Of a stretch of DNA of 64,000 nucleotides, positions 25,659 to 34,073 are shown piece after piece. The position numbers were made by a program, and so were the translations under genes. Source of the DNA: Flavisolibacter ginsengisoli DSM 18119 (lineage in GTDB: Bacteria; Bacteroidota; Bacteroidia; Chitinophagales; Chitinophagaceae); NCBI RefSeq assembly GCF_900129295.1, contig NZ_FQUU01000021.1, positions 1 to 64,000 on the forward strand, given 5' to 3'. A model generated the notes under the pieces. It saw only the letters and a program-made list of their open reading frames with translations. It had not been told where the DNA came from and searched no databases. How positions within the stretch are numbered: the stretch's first letter is position 1; every line of letters begins with the position of its first letter.

Positions 25659-28256
25659 TTAATAAACGATAAGCTTTTGATGATAGACCTTATTGTCTTC
25701 TGAAATGATCCTGATGATATACATACCTGCTTTTAATTGCAAAGCAGGAAGGGGTTCGATCATATTTTCCACCCACACTTCTTTGATCATTCGTCCATTC
25801 ATGTCATATACCATTACGGTGTACTTGCCGGGTTCACCTGTTACCATCTTTATGGGCTGCATGGCCCTTGCAGGATTAGGGTAGATCAACACAGGATTCC
25901 CGGGCAGGTAATACACATTATCTACCGGACTTGTGATGGATTGCCCATTCGCCAGTTGAATGACCACCTGGTAGAAATTAGCTCCCTGGATCAGCAGGCT
26001 GTCTGTAAAATTCATTGTTAATGAAGTGGGAGCAGTAATTGTATGGATAGTCTGGAAGCCTGTGGGGGTTTTTTGCTGAAATAAAATGGCAGTGACATTA
26101 TACAATGAACCCACTTCGACTGACAGGTATGCATGGCTGTTGTCAACCAGGTAAGTGTAAAAGGTGCGCAGGTAGCAATCCACACCTTGTGTGGTATAAT
26201 TAAGCGTATAGCTGCGCAAGCCTCTTTTATTTCCCACAACAGGAGCCACGGCATAAAAAAGTGAAGGGTGAGCCGATTTATGAAATATTAACGATGTATC
26301 GGTGGTGAATTGTATCGGTTCCAAATATTTGTTTCCTAATGTATATACTTCATATTGCGAAACCGGAAGTTTATTCCAGGATAATAAAAAGGAATCAGGG
26401 CAATTAAAACCAACCTTTAATGTCAGTGGCCTGGAGATGACAAAACTATCAGTGATGAAACTGTGGTTGGTGGAAGGCATCACGAACATTAATTGTGCCT
26501 CTGACATAGTATCAGGAGCAGTCCATTTGTAATATTGCTGGCTGGCTGGAACAGTGGCAATAGGTTGCCATGAAATGCCGTCAGTTGTGTATTCAATGGC
26601 TCCTGTTTCTGTGCTGTTGCTTTGCCACCTGATGGTAGCTACATTGCCAGCATTTATAGCTACAGACCTGGTGGGGTAGGTCCATATAAAAGAGTTAACT
26701 GAATCTGCCTGCCAGGCAATAGCAAAATCCTGGCTTGCAGTCTTGAGTGAAGTCCCGGTTACTTCTAGGTTATAAAGTCCTGGTTGTGGATCATCAATGG
26801 TAATTTGTTCCACCACGTTGAGTGTATCTCTTTTCCTGGTAGCGGGCAGCAACAATGCGTTTTTATCTGCAGCACTATTCAGCACCCATGGTTCCCATTG
26901 AATTGAGTTATCCTGGTAGGTAAGTTTCAGGTCAAGGTCATTTACAAGCGCTTTAATCGCATTGGCTTCTGCTGCAGTATCGCTCCATGCAAGTGTGAGT
27001 TTTACCTGCTTTGTATTTGCCGGAATATTGATTTGAAAAGAGCGCTTTTCTCCCTGCGCTACTTTCCCTTGCACATATGCATTTTGAGTTATGGTGCGCA
27101 GGGCATTGTATGCATTCAGGCTGCCATAGCCGGAACTGAAATCGGGACCTTTAGCGCCGATATCATCAGCACTATTTAAAAGAACGGCTTTTACCAGGGC
27201 TGCTGCAGGAAGGGAATCGTGATGTGCTAATTTATAGGCCTGTTGTATCAATGCTGCGGTACCAGATGTTAAAGCAGCTGCGCCTGAACTTCCATCTTCA
27301 CCATAGGCAACGAGTTCGGGCTTTATCCTGCCATCATAGGCAGGGCCTTTTGAACTTAATGGCATTACATTGTTGAAAGAATCCGTTGATCCCACCGTGA
27401 TGATGTTTTTTGCCATTTTAAAACTCCCGGTAAGATTGGCAAAGCCTTCTATGCCCCAAAAGGCACCAGTGGTGGATGCAGCATTGCCTGAGTTGCCGGC
27501 AGAAAATACATGCAATAAAGCAGGGTTTTTATTTACGCTAATGTCATAAGCCCTGGTATCTGCACCATAATAGTTTTCAATGCCAGTGCCATATGAATGA
27601 TTTTGTATTGAAATATTATACAGTTTATATACTTCATCATTATCAGGTAATAAGCTGGCAAAACTGGAAGAAGTAAGGTTAGCTGCAGGTGCAGCTCCAA
27701 TGGCATATAAAGAAGAATTGGCGCCACCCGCCACGATGGTAGCCATGATTGAAGCGTGCGATGTCTGGGTGGGCGCACCTACACCGCTATTAAAATAACG
27801 GCCTTTCCAATCTATATCAAGCGAATCCAATTGCTGTTCTTTTATAGAAATATTAATGTTATTTCCATTGATGGCAGGATATTGATCATGAGCCAGCAGT
27901 ATTTTATTCAGCGAAAGATCAAAAGCACCTGTGGTCAGTTCTTCTTTTGGCTTTCTCAGCAAATCTGCAAATTCAACCTTGTTAACTTCAAGAAAGGTTT
28001 TTAATCGATCCGTTGGGAGACGAAGAATGATTGTTCCGGAAGAAGGATGTAAGCCAAGAATACGTCCATTGGTATTGGTTCTTTTCAACACCTCACTACT
28101 TTTAATTGTACAAATTATATCTATACTATCACCCTGATTTGCAGATAGGGCTTGCGTGAGTGAAGGTGAAAGTTTAGAGATTAAACTTTCCCTTACCTGG
28201 GCATCAGACCAGAGAGAAATAATGAGGGAAACAATAATTAATACAGGCTTTTTCAT
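25659..28256 (-). CDS. Subtilase-like T9SS cargo protein (S8 family, altered active site)
   Basis: An 865-residue secreted protein. A signal peptide (1-19, SDAQ) is followed by an S8 peptidase domain (about 130-395), beta-sandwich regions and a type A T9SS sorting domain at the C-terminus (about 785-865: LIYPNPARAMQPIKM to HQKLIVY). Catalytic positions: H167 in SHAS (family HGTH), N255 in AGNSG and S324 in GSSGAAA (family GTSMAAP). The strand that should carry the catalytic Asp reads NISIKEQQLDS, with E140 in place of D. The altered triad may lower activity or shift the Asp role to a neighbour. It is exported through the inner membrane by Sec and across the outer membrane by T9SS. Confidence 0.86.
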   Translation of the reverse strand: MKKPVLIIVSLIISLWSDAQVRESLISKLSPSLTQALSANQGDSIDIICTIKSSEVLKRTNTNGRILGLHPSSGTIILRLPTDRLKTFLEVNKVEFADLLRKPKEELTTGAFDLSLNKILLAHDQYPAINGNNINISIKEQQLDSLDIDWKGRYFNSGVGAPTQTSHASIMATIVAGGANSSLYAIGAAPAANLTSSSFASLLPDNDEVYKLYNISIQNHSYGTGIENYYGADTRAYDISVNKNPALLHVFSAGNSGNAASTTGAFWGIEGFANLTGSFKMAKNIITVGSTDSFNNVMPLSSKGPAYDGRIKPELVAYGEDGSSGAAALTSGTAALIQQAYKLAHHDSLPAAALVKAVLLNSADDIGAKGPDFSSGYGSLNAYNALRTITQNAYVQGKVAQGEKRSFQINIPANTKQVKLTLAWSDTAAEANAIKALVNDLDLKLTYQDNSIQWEPWVLNSAADKNALLLPATRKRDTLNVVEQITIDDPQPGLYNLEVTGTSLKTASQDFAIAWQADSVNSFIWTYPTRSVAINAGNVATIRWQSNSTETGAIEYTTDGISWQPIATVPASQQYYKWTAPDTMSEAQLMFVMPSTNHSFITDSFVISRPLTLKVGFNCPDSFLLSWNKLPVSQYEVYTLGNKYLEPIQFTTDTSLIFHKSAHPSLFYAVAPVVGNKRGLRSYTLNYTTQGVDCYLRTFYTYLVDNSHAYLSVEVGSLYNVTAILFQQKTPTGFQTIHTITAPTSLTMNFTDSLLIQGANFYQVVIQLANGQSITSPVDNVYYLPGNPVLIYPNPARAMQPIKMVTGEPGKYTVMVYDMNGRMIKEVWVENMIEPLPALQLKAGMYIIRIISEDNKVYHQKLIVY

Positions 28257-28441
28257 ATGTGCATCACAATATTACTGCCTTGGGGGTATTAAATTGATTT
28301 ATAATCGGTTAGTGTTTATACTTAGTATGATTTCTATTTTAAACTAAACTGCAACAAGGTTGCCTTAATTTATTTTAACAGTTTTTAACAATTTGTAATT
28401 TAAGCCATCGATTGCTTTTACACACACTAAACCTTGAACAT

Positions 28442-29260
28442 ATGAAAAAGATGCTCATTCCTCTTGTAGCGGTCATTGTTATTGCCTGCTCTATAGTAGC
28501 CTGTAAGAAGGAAGCCAAACAAACCTCTCAAAACGAAGAAGTTTCCCAGGATGCATTATCAAAGATCAAGGCGCTGGGTTTTGGTACATCTGATGTTAGA
28601 AAAGTAGCAGAAGGTTACCTCGTAGAAGGTGATATTGTTTTAACCAATGAAAATTTGGATAATGTACCACCAATGGGAATTTTAAGGGTGGGTGAATCAG
28701 AACAGTATAGAACTACCAATTTAGTTACAAAACTTCCCAGGACAATTACTGTTACAACTACCGGACTGACACAACCATATATTGATGGTACCATTCAAAC
28801 GGTGACCAGGTATAACAACTTAAATCTCCAGATCAAGTTTCAATATATCAGTTCCGGTACTGCCGATATAACAATTGTAGGCTTTAACCAGGGACCATCA
28901 GGTGGTTACATCACTTTGGGCTCTTCCGGCTTTCCAACAAAAAGAGGAAATCCATACGGACAGGTTAAAATGAATACCAATCAGTATGCATATGGAACTA
29001 ATCCAGATCCTACCTATGTAGGTTCGGTTATACAACACGAAATAGGTCATTGTATAGGTTTCCGTCACACTGATTATATGGACAGAAGCTATAGCTGCGG
29101 TGGTGCTACTTCCAATGAAGGTGCCAGTAATGTAGGAGCTGTGCATATTCCAGGAACCCCAACAGGTCCTGATGCCAATTCATGGATGCTTGCCTGCTCC
29201 AATGGAAAGGATAGAACTTTTAATGCCAATGATAAAACAGCCCTGAACTATTTATATTAA
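28442..29260 (+). CDS. HEIGH-type zinc metalloprotease lipoprotein (M57-like), copy 1
   Basis: A 272-residue lipoprotein (lipobox ending IVAC, C21) with a metzincin-like zinc site HEIGHCIGFRH (H199, E200, H203, H209). The N-terminal third (about 25-100) is a prodomain-like region; the middle has IQFQYISS-like and GPSGGYITLGSSGFP segments shared with its neighbour. This fits the dual-action HEIGH metallopeptidase family (M57) found in Bacteroidota. The protein is expected on the cell surface or in the periplasm. The start is ATG 28442 because it begins the signal sequence MKKML; an upstream in-frame TTG is less likely. It is 43 bases upstream of a close paralogue. Confidence 0.86.
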   Translation: MKKMLIPLVAVIVIACSIVACKKEAKQTSQNEEVSQDALSKIKALGFGTSDVRKVAEGYLVEGDIVLTNENLDNVPPMGILRVGESEQYRTTNLVTKLPRTITVTTTGLTQPYIDGTIQTVTRYNNLNLQIKFQYISSGTADITIVGFNQGPSGGYITLGSSGFPTKRGNPYGQVKMNTNQYAYGTNPDPTYVGSVIQHEIGHCIGFRHTDYMDRSYSCGGATSNEGASNVGAVHIPGTPTGPDANSWMLACSNGKDRTFNANDKTALNYLY

Positions 29261-29303
29261 TTCTAATTTTTTCTTCACAATTAAACCAATCAAAAACACA
29301 CAC

Positions 29304-30125
29304 ATGAAAAAAATCGTGATGCCCTTTGCAGTAGTTTGTATTACTGCCATGACATTTGTTGCGTGTAAGAAAGACGCCAAAACATCTGCAGAAACTGATG
29401 CCGTGCCTCAATCTGTACTGGCCAAGATCCAAAGCCAGGGTTTTAGTACGGATGCCGTAAAGAAAGTGGATAATGGTTACCTGGTGGAAGGTGATATTAT
29501 TTTAACGGATGAAAACCTGAACAGTAAATCCACTTCTCCAACTTTATTGATCGCACAGGAAGAACAGTACCGGACTACAAATCTTGTCACGAGATTACCA
29601 CGTACAGTAACAGTTTCAGTTACGAATTTACCTACAGTTTATGTCCTGGCTACTCAGGAAGCTATAGGCCGTTACAATGCTTTGCCCAATAAGCGATTAA
29701 CATTCCAGTATATATCATCTGGTACTGGAGATATAGACATTTATGGATTTAATGAAGGTCCCTCAGGAGGTTATATAACTTTAGGAAGTTCAGGATTCCC
29801 TACTGCTGCAGGAGATCCCTTTAACCAAATTAAGATGAATCAGAATCAATATGCTTATGGCAGCAATCCAGACCAACACTATGTAGCTTCAGTTATACAG
29901 CATGAAATGGGCCATTGCATTGGGTTCCGTCATACTGATTATATGAATCGTGCCTATAGCTGTGGAGGCAGAAGATCAAATGAGGGTAGTGCAGGTGTAG
30001 GTGCAATTTTGATTCCTGGAACTCCATCTACTGCTAATGCAGAATCATTTATGTTAGCCTGTTCAAATGGCGGTAACCGCACTTTTAACGCGAATGATTT
30101 GATCGCAATGGATTATTTGTATTAA
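29304..30125 (+). CDS. HEIGH-type zinc metalloprotease lipoprotein (M57-like), copy 2
   Basis: A 273-residue paralogue of the gene just upstream, sharing QYRTTNLVT-LPRT, FQYISSGT, GPSGGYITLGSSGFPT and the whole zinc region. The zinc motif reads HEMGHCIGFRH (H200, E201, H204, H210) and the lipidated Cys is C21. Differences are spread evenly, as expected for an older tandem duplication under selection rather than a recent copy error. C220 and a later C in the C-terminal region are conserved between both copies and may form a disulphide. Substrate unknown. Confidence 0.86.
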   Translation: MKKIVMPFAVVCITAMTFVACKKDAKTSAETDAVPQSVLAKIQSQGFSTDAVKKVDNGYLVEGDIILTDENLNSKSTSPTLLIAQEEQYRTTNLVTRLPRTVTVSVTNLPTVYVLATQEAIGRYNALPNKRLTFQYISSGTGDIDIYGFNEGPSGGYITLGSSGFPTAAGDPFNQIKMNQNQYAYGSNPDQHYVASVIQHEMGHCIGFRHTDYMNRAYSCGGRRSNEGSAGVGAILIPGTPSTANAESFMLACSNGGNRTFNANDLIAMDYLY

Positions 30126-30170
30126 AAATTCAGTAATTTACCGTTTTACAATACGCACATGGGAAAAATA

Positions 30171-30200
30171 AACCGTCCGTACCCCGGACGGTTTTTTATT
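30171..30200. terminator. Bidirectional terminator
   Basis: AACCGTCCG (30171-30179) pairs with CGGACGGTT (30185-30193) across TACCC, with A-rich left and T-rich right flanks. It serves the protease pair and the convergent methyltransferase. Confidence 0.9.
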
Positions 30201-31146
30201 TGGATATCCTGAAGCACTGCCTTTTTAATTTGCCGGTGAAGTCAAATGGCGTAGTCGCTTTGGTAATGTCCCTGATAGAAGATGCATTAATACTTTTTTC
30301 TTCCAGTTGAAACCTTGTAAAATTGGTACTGAAAAACAAAATGCCTCCCTGGTTTAAAATACGCATGCAATTATTGATCAGTTCCACATGGTCTCTTTGA
30401 ATATCAAGGAAGTCTTCCATTCGTTTACTGTTACTGAAAGTGGGAGGGTCCATCACTACAAGGTCAAAGCTTTTTGCAGGGAGTATTTTTAAATATTGTT
30501 TCACATCTGCATGAACAATCCCGTGCTTTTCATAGCCAGGGAAATTCAATTCCATGTTTCTTTTGGTCCATTCCAGGTAGGTTTTGGAAAGATCAACAGA
30601 AACCACAGAGGATGCATTACCTGCTGCTGCGTAAACTGAAAAGGAACCTGTATAACAAAACAGGTTCAATACCTTTTTCCCTGCAGATAATTCCTGCACC
30701 ATACCCCTGGTGATTCGATGGTCAAGGAAAAGCCCTGTATCCAGGTAGTCACTCAGGTTGACTATAAAATTCAGTCCTCCCTCTTTGACTACGAATTCTG
30801 TCTTCCGGGTATCTACTTTCTGGTATTGGCCTAAACGGCTTTCTTTTCTTTGCCTGAGTTTCAGAAATATATCATCTGCCGAAACCTGTACTATTGCGGA
30901 TATAATGTCTTTGCATTGTTCCCACCAGTGCTCATGTTCTTCTTCTGATAGCTCGTGCCTTCTTTTATATTCAGAAACATATACATGGTCTTCGTAGATC
31001 TCGATCAGTAATGGAAATTCAGGCAGGTCGTGATCATACACCCTGTAGCAGCCGATACCCTGCCGCTTTGCCTGTTTGCTTAGGTGCCGATAAACTTTTT
31101 CCAGCCGGTTTTTAAACATTAAATATTTGCCAAAAGGTTGTTGCAT
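30196..31146 (-). CDS. RlmK-like 23S rRNA guanine-N7 methyltransferase
   Basis: A 316-residue class I SAM-dependent methyltransferase that matches the C-terminal (RlmK) half of E. coli RlmKL, which makes m7G2069 in 23S rRNA. Supporting motifs are FKNRLEKVYRHL near the start, CYRVYDHDLPEFP, the SAM loop VLNLFCYTGSFSVYAA, and DPPTFSNSKRMEDFLDIQRDH, which is nearly diagnostic. The RlmL half (m2G2445) is not fused and not nearby. I chose ATG 31146 because a reverse-strand -7 box at 31184-31191 would place the transcript start near 31179, leaving a short leader; Met at 31119 is the alternative. The gene diverges from the nuclease fusion. Confidence 0.85.
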   Translation of the reverse strand: MQQPFGKYLMFKNRLEKVYRHLSKQAKRQGIGCYRVYDHDLPEFPLLIEIYEDHVYVSEYKRRHELSEEEHEHWWEQCKDIISAIVQVSADDIFLKLRQRKESRLGQYQKVDTRKTEFVVKEGGLNFIVNLSDYLDTGLFLDHRITRGMVQELSAGKKVLNLFCYTGSFSVYAAAGNASSVVSVDLSKTYLEWTKRNMELNFPGYEKHGIVHADVKQYLKILPAKSFDLVVMDPPTFSNSKRMEDFLDIQRDHVELINNCMRILNQGGILFFSTNFTRFQLEEKSINASSIRDITKATTPFDFTGKLKRQCFRISK

Positions 31147-31183
31147 TGCTAAATATTTTAGAACTTCGATGCCCTCCAATTCC

Positions 31184-31191
31184 CAAAAATA
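31184..31191 (-). promoter_or_regulatory. -7 box (TATTTTTG on reverse strand) of the RlmK-like gene
   Basis: Reverse-complement TATTTTTG matches TAnnTTTG exactly, about 38 bases upstream of the ATG at 31146 and inside the divergent intergenic region. Confidence 0.4.
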
Positions 31192-31201
31192 CTCTAAGGC
31201 G

Positions 31202-32578
31202 ATGTATGCGATAGTAGATATTGAAACAACAGGTGGTTATGCGGCGGCAAACGGCATTATTGAGATCTCTATAAAGATCTTTGATGGCGCTGTTATTACG
31301 GAGGAATTTGAAACGCTTATCAACCCGGACCAGGTCATTCCTAAATATATCCAGGCTTTTACAGGCATTACCAATGAAATGGTGCAGGATGCTCCAAGGT
31401 TTGAAGAGGTAGCGGAAAGAGTATTTACTTGCTTGCAGGGAAATATTTTTGTGGCGCATAATGTCAATTTTGATTATTCTTTCATTAAAAGCCATCTTGA
31501 TTTCTATGGCTATACTTTCACAGCTAAGAAATTATGTACTGTAAGACTTGCCCGGCAGATATTTCCCGGGTTTCCATCATACAGCCTGGGAAATCTTTGT
31601 CATTCACTTGGGATTGAATTGGTGAACCGACATAGGGCCGGGGGTGATGCTTCAGCAACTGTGGTATTGTTTCAAAAATTGCTGGCTAATGACATTAAGG
31701 ACCATATAAAGACAAGCCTGGGGCGCGATTCCAAAGAGCAGGTATTACCACCCAATGTGCCTAAGTCTGATTTTGATATCCTGCCAAAGACGCCCGGCGT
31801 TTATTATTTCCATGATCAGAAGGGAAAAGTAATTTATGTAGGTAAAGCCAAAAACATTCGCACAAGGGTCAACAGCCATTTTAGCAATAATTCTGATAGC
31901 AGGCAAAAGCAGAACTTTTTGCGAAACACCTATTCGATAAGTTTTCAATCTACAGCTACAGAATTGATGGCAGCCATCCTGGAATCTACAGAAATAAAAA
32001 GATTGTGGCCTGTTTTCAATACTTCTCAAAAAAGACAGGAAGAAGTGTATGGCATATTTGTTTATGAAGATCAGAATGGATATATGCGCCTTGCCATTGA
32101 AAAACGGCGTAAGAATGCAAACCCCGTGTGTACTTTCCATTTCAAGGTGGATGGTCATGGTGTGTTAAGAAAACTGATGAAAGAGTTTTCACTCTGCCCG
32201 AAATTGTGCTTTATGCAAACTTCTAATGACCAATGTGTGGGAATTGTGGAAGATCATTGTTTTGGTGCTTGCGAGAAAACTGAACCTTTTGATGCATACA
32301 ATCAAAGAGTATTAAAAGCCATAGCGTCCTTGACGCAACGACCATCGTATGTGGTGCTTGATAAGGGATTATCTGACCAGGAATTATCCTGCATTATGGT
32401 GGTGCAGGGAAGCTTTTTTGGAATGGGTTATTTGCCTAAGAATATCACAGATATAAACCGGAAGGTAATAGAAGAATATATCCAGCCCTATAAAGAAAAT
32501 AGTTTTATACGTAACCTTCTTAATTCCTTCTATTCCAACAACCCTGATAATGTACGATTACTAACTGACCATTCCTGA
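31202..32578 (+). CDS. DEDDh exonuclease fused to GIY-YIG endonuclease (DnaQ-UvrC/Cho-like)
   Basis: A 458-residue two-domain nuclease. The first 165 residues are a DnaQ-type 3'-5' exonuclease with D6, E8 (VDIET), D91 (NVNFDYSF), H144 and D149 (HRAGGDA). Residues about 195-275 are a GIY-YIG domain (GVYYF at 199-203, IYVGKAKNIRTRV at 211-223) like the N-terminal nuclease of UvrC or Cho. The rest (about 275-458) resembles the UvrC middle region but without UvrBC or HhH domains. Such fusions are known in several phyla and are thought to work in DNA repair. The start is ATG 31202, giving MYAIVDIETTGG. Confidence 0.9.
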   Translation: MYAIVDIETTGGYAAANGIIEISIKIFDGAVITEEFETLINPDQVIPKYIQAFTGITNEMVQDAPRFEEVAERVFTCLQGNIFVAHNVNFDYSFIKSHLDFYGYTFTAKKLCTVRLARQIFPGFPSYSLGNLCHSLGIELVNRHRAGGDASATVVLFQKLLANDIKDHIKTSLGRDSKEQVLPPNVPKSDFDILPKTPGVYYFHDQKGKVIYVGKAKNIRTRVNSHFSNNSDSRQKQNFLRNTYSISFQSTATELMAAILESTEIKRLWPVFNTSQKRQEEVYGIFVYEDQNGYMRLAIEKRRKNANPVCTFHFKVDGHGVLRKLMKEFSLCPKLCFMQTSNDQCVGIVEDHCFGACEKTEPFDAYNQRVLKAIASLTQRPSYVVLDKGLSDQELSCIMVVQGSFFGMGYLPKNITDINRKVIEEYIQPYKENSFIRNLLNSFYSNNPDNVRLLTDHS

Positions 32579-32719
32579 TTTCATTACTCATGTGGATTTG
32601 ACGCAGATCAATAAATGCAGATTACCTAAAGTTATCAACGGGTATATGGCCTGTTTTACCGGGTATTAACAATGTTTTTCCCACACGGAAAATATTTTCG
32701 CGCCTTAAACAATCATTCT

Positions 32720-33589
32720 ATGTCAAACACCATTTTTTCACGCCTGAAGGCGACTTTAGGTATTTCACTATTTGCAGTTATTCTACTGACACAATCCTGC
32801 AAGAAGGCAGACGTTCAAAAAGATGAACCTACTGTAAGTGCGGAACGTATTGAAACACTAAGATCTTCTGTAGCTGCTTCCACAGGTGCTCCATTGAGCG
32901 CTGTGCAATACAACGCCGCAAACAAAAGCTTCATTGTAGCAAGTGATGCAATGATATCATTGGAAGATGCATTGAAACGTTTTCCTGAGACCACAGATGT
33001 TAAACCATCTTCGGCCGGTTCTGATCAACGTGTGTACACCTATACGGTTTCCCGCACCAATGCTTCAAATATTGCATTCTATGTGGATGGAACTGTTCCT
33101 TCAGCCTGGATATCAGCACTGGACCAGGCCATCGCTAACTGGAACAGTACCAACAGCCTTGTATTTATGAAGCGTGAGACCTCAGGAACTACCACAACCG
33201 CAACTGGTGGAAATGGTAAAGGCAAGAAGGGAGGTACCACTACGACTACTACCACAACCCCTACCTATAATGTGCTGGTAACAACAACCTATGATGCCAA
33301 CACCAGCATGATTGCGCAGGCCTATTATCCTGAGTATACCGGCACGGCAGGTAAGCAGGTAACTATCAATACATATTATAATTCATTAAGTACAGCTCAA
33401 AAGATCTTTGCTATGACACACGAGTTGGGTCATACAATTGGATTGACACATACTGACCAGACTTATGGTAACCTCATACCGGGTACACCTGAAGTGGATG
33501 CCAATTCAGTAATGAATTCTTTTGTATTGTCATGGGTAGGATTTACACCCTATGACATCACAGCAGTGACCACAGTTTATCCTAAATAA
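32720..33589 (+). CDS. HELGH-type metalloprotease lipoprotein with Thr-rich linker
   Basis: A 289-residue predicted lipoprotein (C27 after LLTQS) with a zinc site HELGHTIGLTH (H234, E235, H238, H244), related to the tandem pair at 28442-30125. Between the inhibitor/prodomain-like first half and the catalytic part lies a low-complexity linker (155-182) rich in Thr and Gly with a basic GKGKKGG core, and then a run of eight Thr. The run is in frame and flanked by conserved sequence, so it does not look like an assembly error. The start is ATG 32720 in front of the signal sequence. Confidence 0.84.
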   Translation: MSNTIFSRLKATLGISLFAVILLTQSCKKADVQKDEPTVSAERIETLRSSVAASTGAPLSAVQYNAANKSFIVASDAMISLEDALKRFPETTDVKPSSAGSDQRVYTYTVSRTNASNIAFYVDGTVPSAWISALDQAIANWNSTNSLVFMKRETSGTTTTATGGNGKGKKGGTTTTTTTTPTYNVLVTTTYDANTSMIAQAYYPEYTGTAGKQVTINTYYNSLSTAQKIFAMTHELGHTIGLTHTDQTYGNLIPGTPEVDANSVMNSFVLSWVGFTPYDITAVTTVYPK

Positions 33590-33606
33590 TTATCCCTTGA
33601 AAAATC

Positions 33607-33637
33607 AAAAGCTACCTGGCGCCAGGTAGCTTTTTTT
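33607..33637. terminator. Bidirectional terminator (perfect palindrome)
   Basis: AAAAGCTACCTGGC (33607-33620) and its exact complement (33621-33634), followed by further Ts, between convergent genes. Confidence 0.92.
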
Positions 33638-34070
33638 ATATCCATTCAAATGTTTCGGCTACGGGCATTTTACTGAATACTTCAGTGACCTGTACGGGTG
33701 GAGACATTAACTTACGTTCTGAAACATTCATCCATGCTCCATCTACAGTGAGTACGGCGCAAAGAGTCTCACCGTTTTTTAAAACCTGGTGCTGAATGCT
33801 CCACCTGGAATAGTCTTTACGTGATCGAATCAACTTAAGATTCATAGTAACAACATCACCCAGCTTGATCTCTTTTCTGAAAATGCATTCTTCTCTGAAT
33901 AGAATAGGACCAAATTGCAGTTGTTGCATCACTTCGGCTGTAAGCCCATATTCATTCAAAAATTCCACCCTGCAGAAAGCTCCCCAATCATAATATACTG
34001 AATGGCGTAAATGAAAATTTGGGTCAAGGTCTGACCAGCGTATCTGAATCTCCCTGTTAAACTCGCTCAT
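33636..34070 (-). CDS. Acyl-CoA thioesterase (hotdog fold, FcbC/YbgC-like)
   Basis: A 144-residue single hotdog domain. RWSDLDPNFHLRHSVYYDW (11-29) matches the 4-hydroxybenzoyl-CoA thioesterase motif with the catalytic-type Asp (D14 or D16) in the loop before the long helix; FR-EI-LGDVV is the following strand pair. These enzymes hydrolyse acyl-CoA or acyl-ACP thioesters. It starts 3 bases after the stop of the MFS gene and is surely cotranscribed with it. The link between a thioesterase and a transporter is common and does not reveal the substrate. Confidence 0.85.
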   Translation of the reverse strand: MSEFNREIQIRWSDLDPNFHLRHSVYYDWGAFCRVEFLNEYGLTAEVMQQLQFGPILFREECIFRKEIKLGDVVTMNLKLIRSRKDYSRWSIQHQVLKNGETLCAVLTVDGAWMNVSERKLMSPPVQVTEVFSKMPVAETFEWI

Positions 34071-34073
34071 GAA

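Noticed and set aside
33200-33262. Run of Thr codons as a sign of frameshift or assembly error
   Set aside because: The reading frame is kept on both sides and the zinc motif follows at the expected place, so it is a genuine low-complexity linker.
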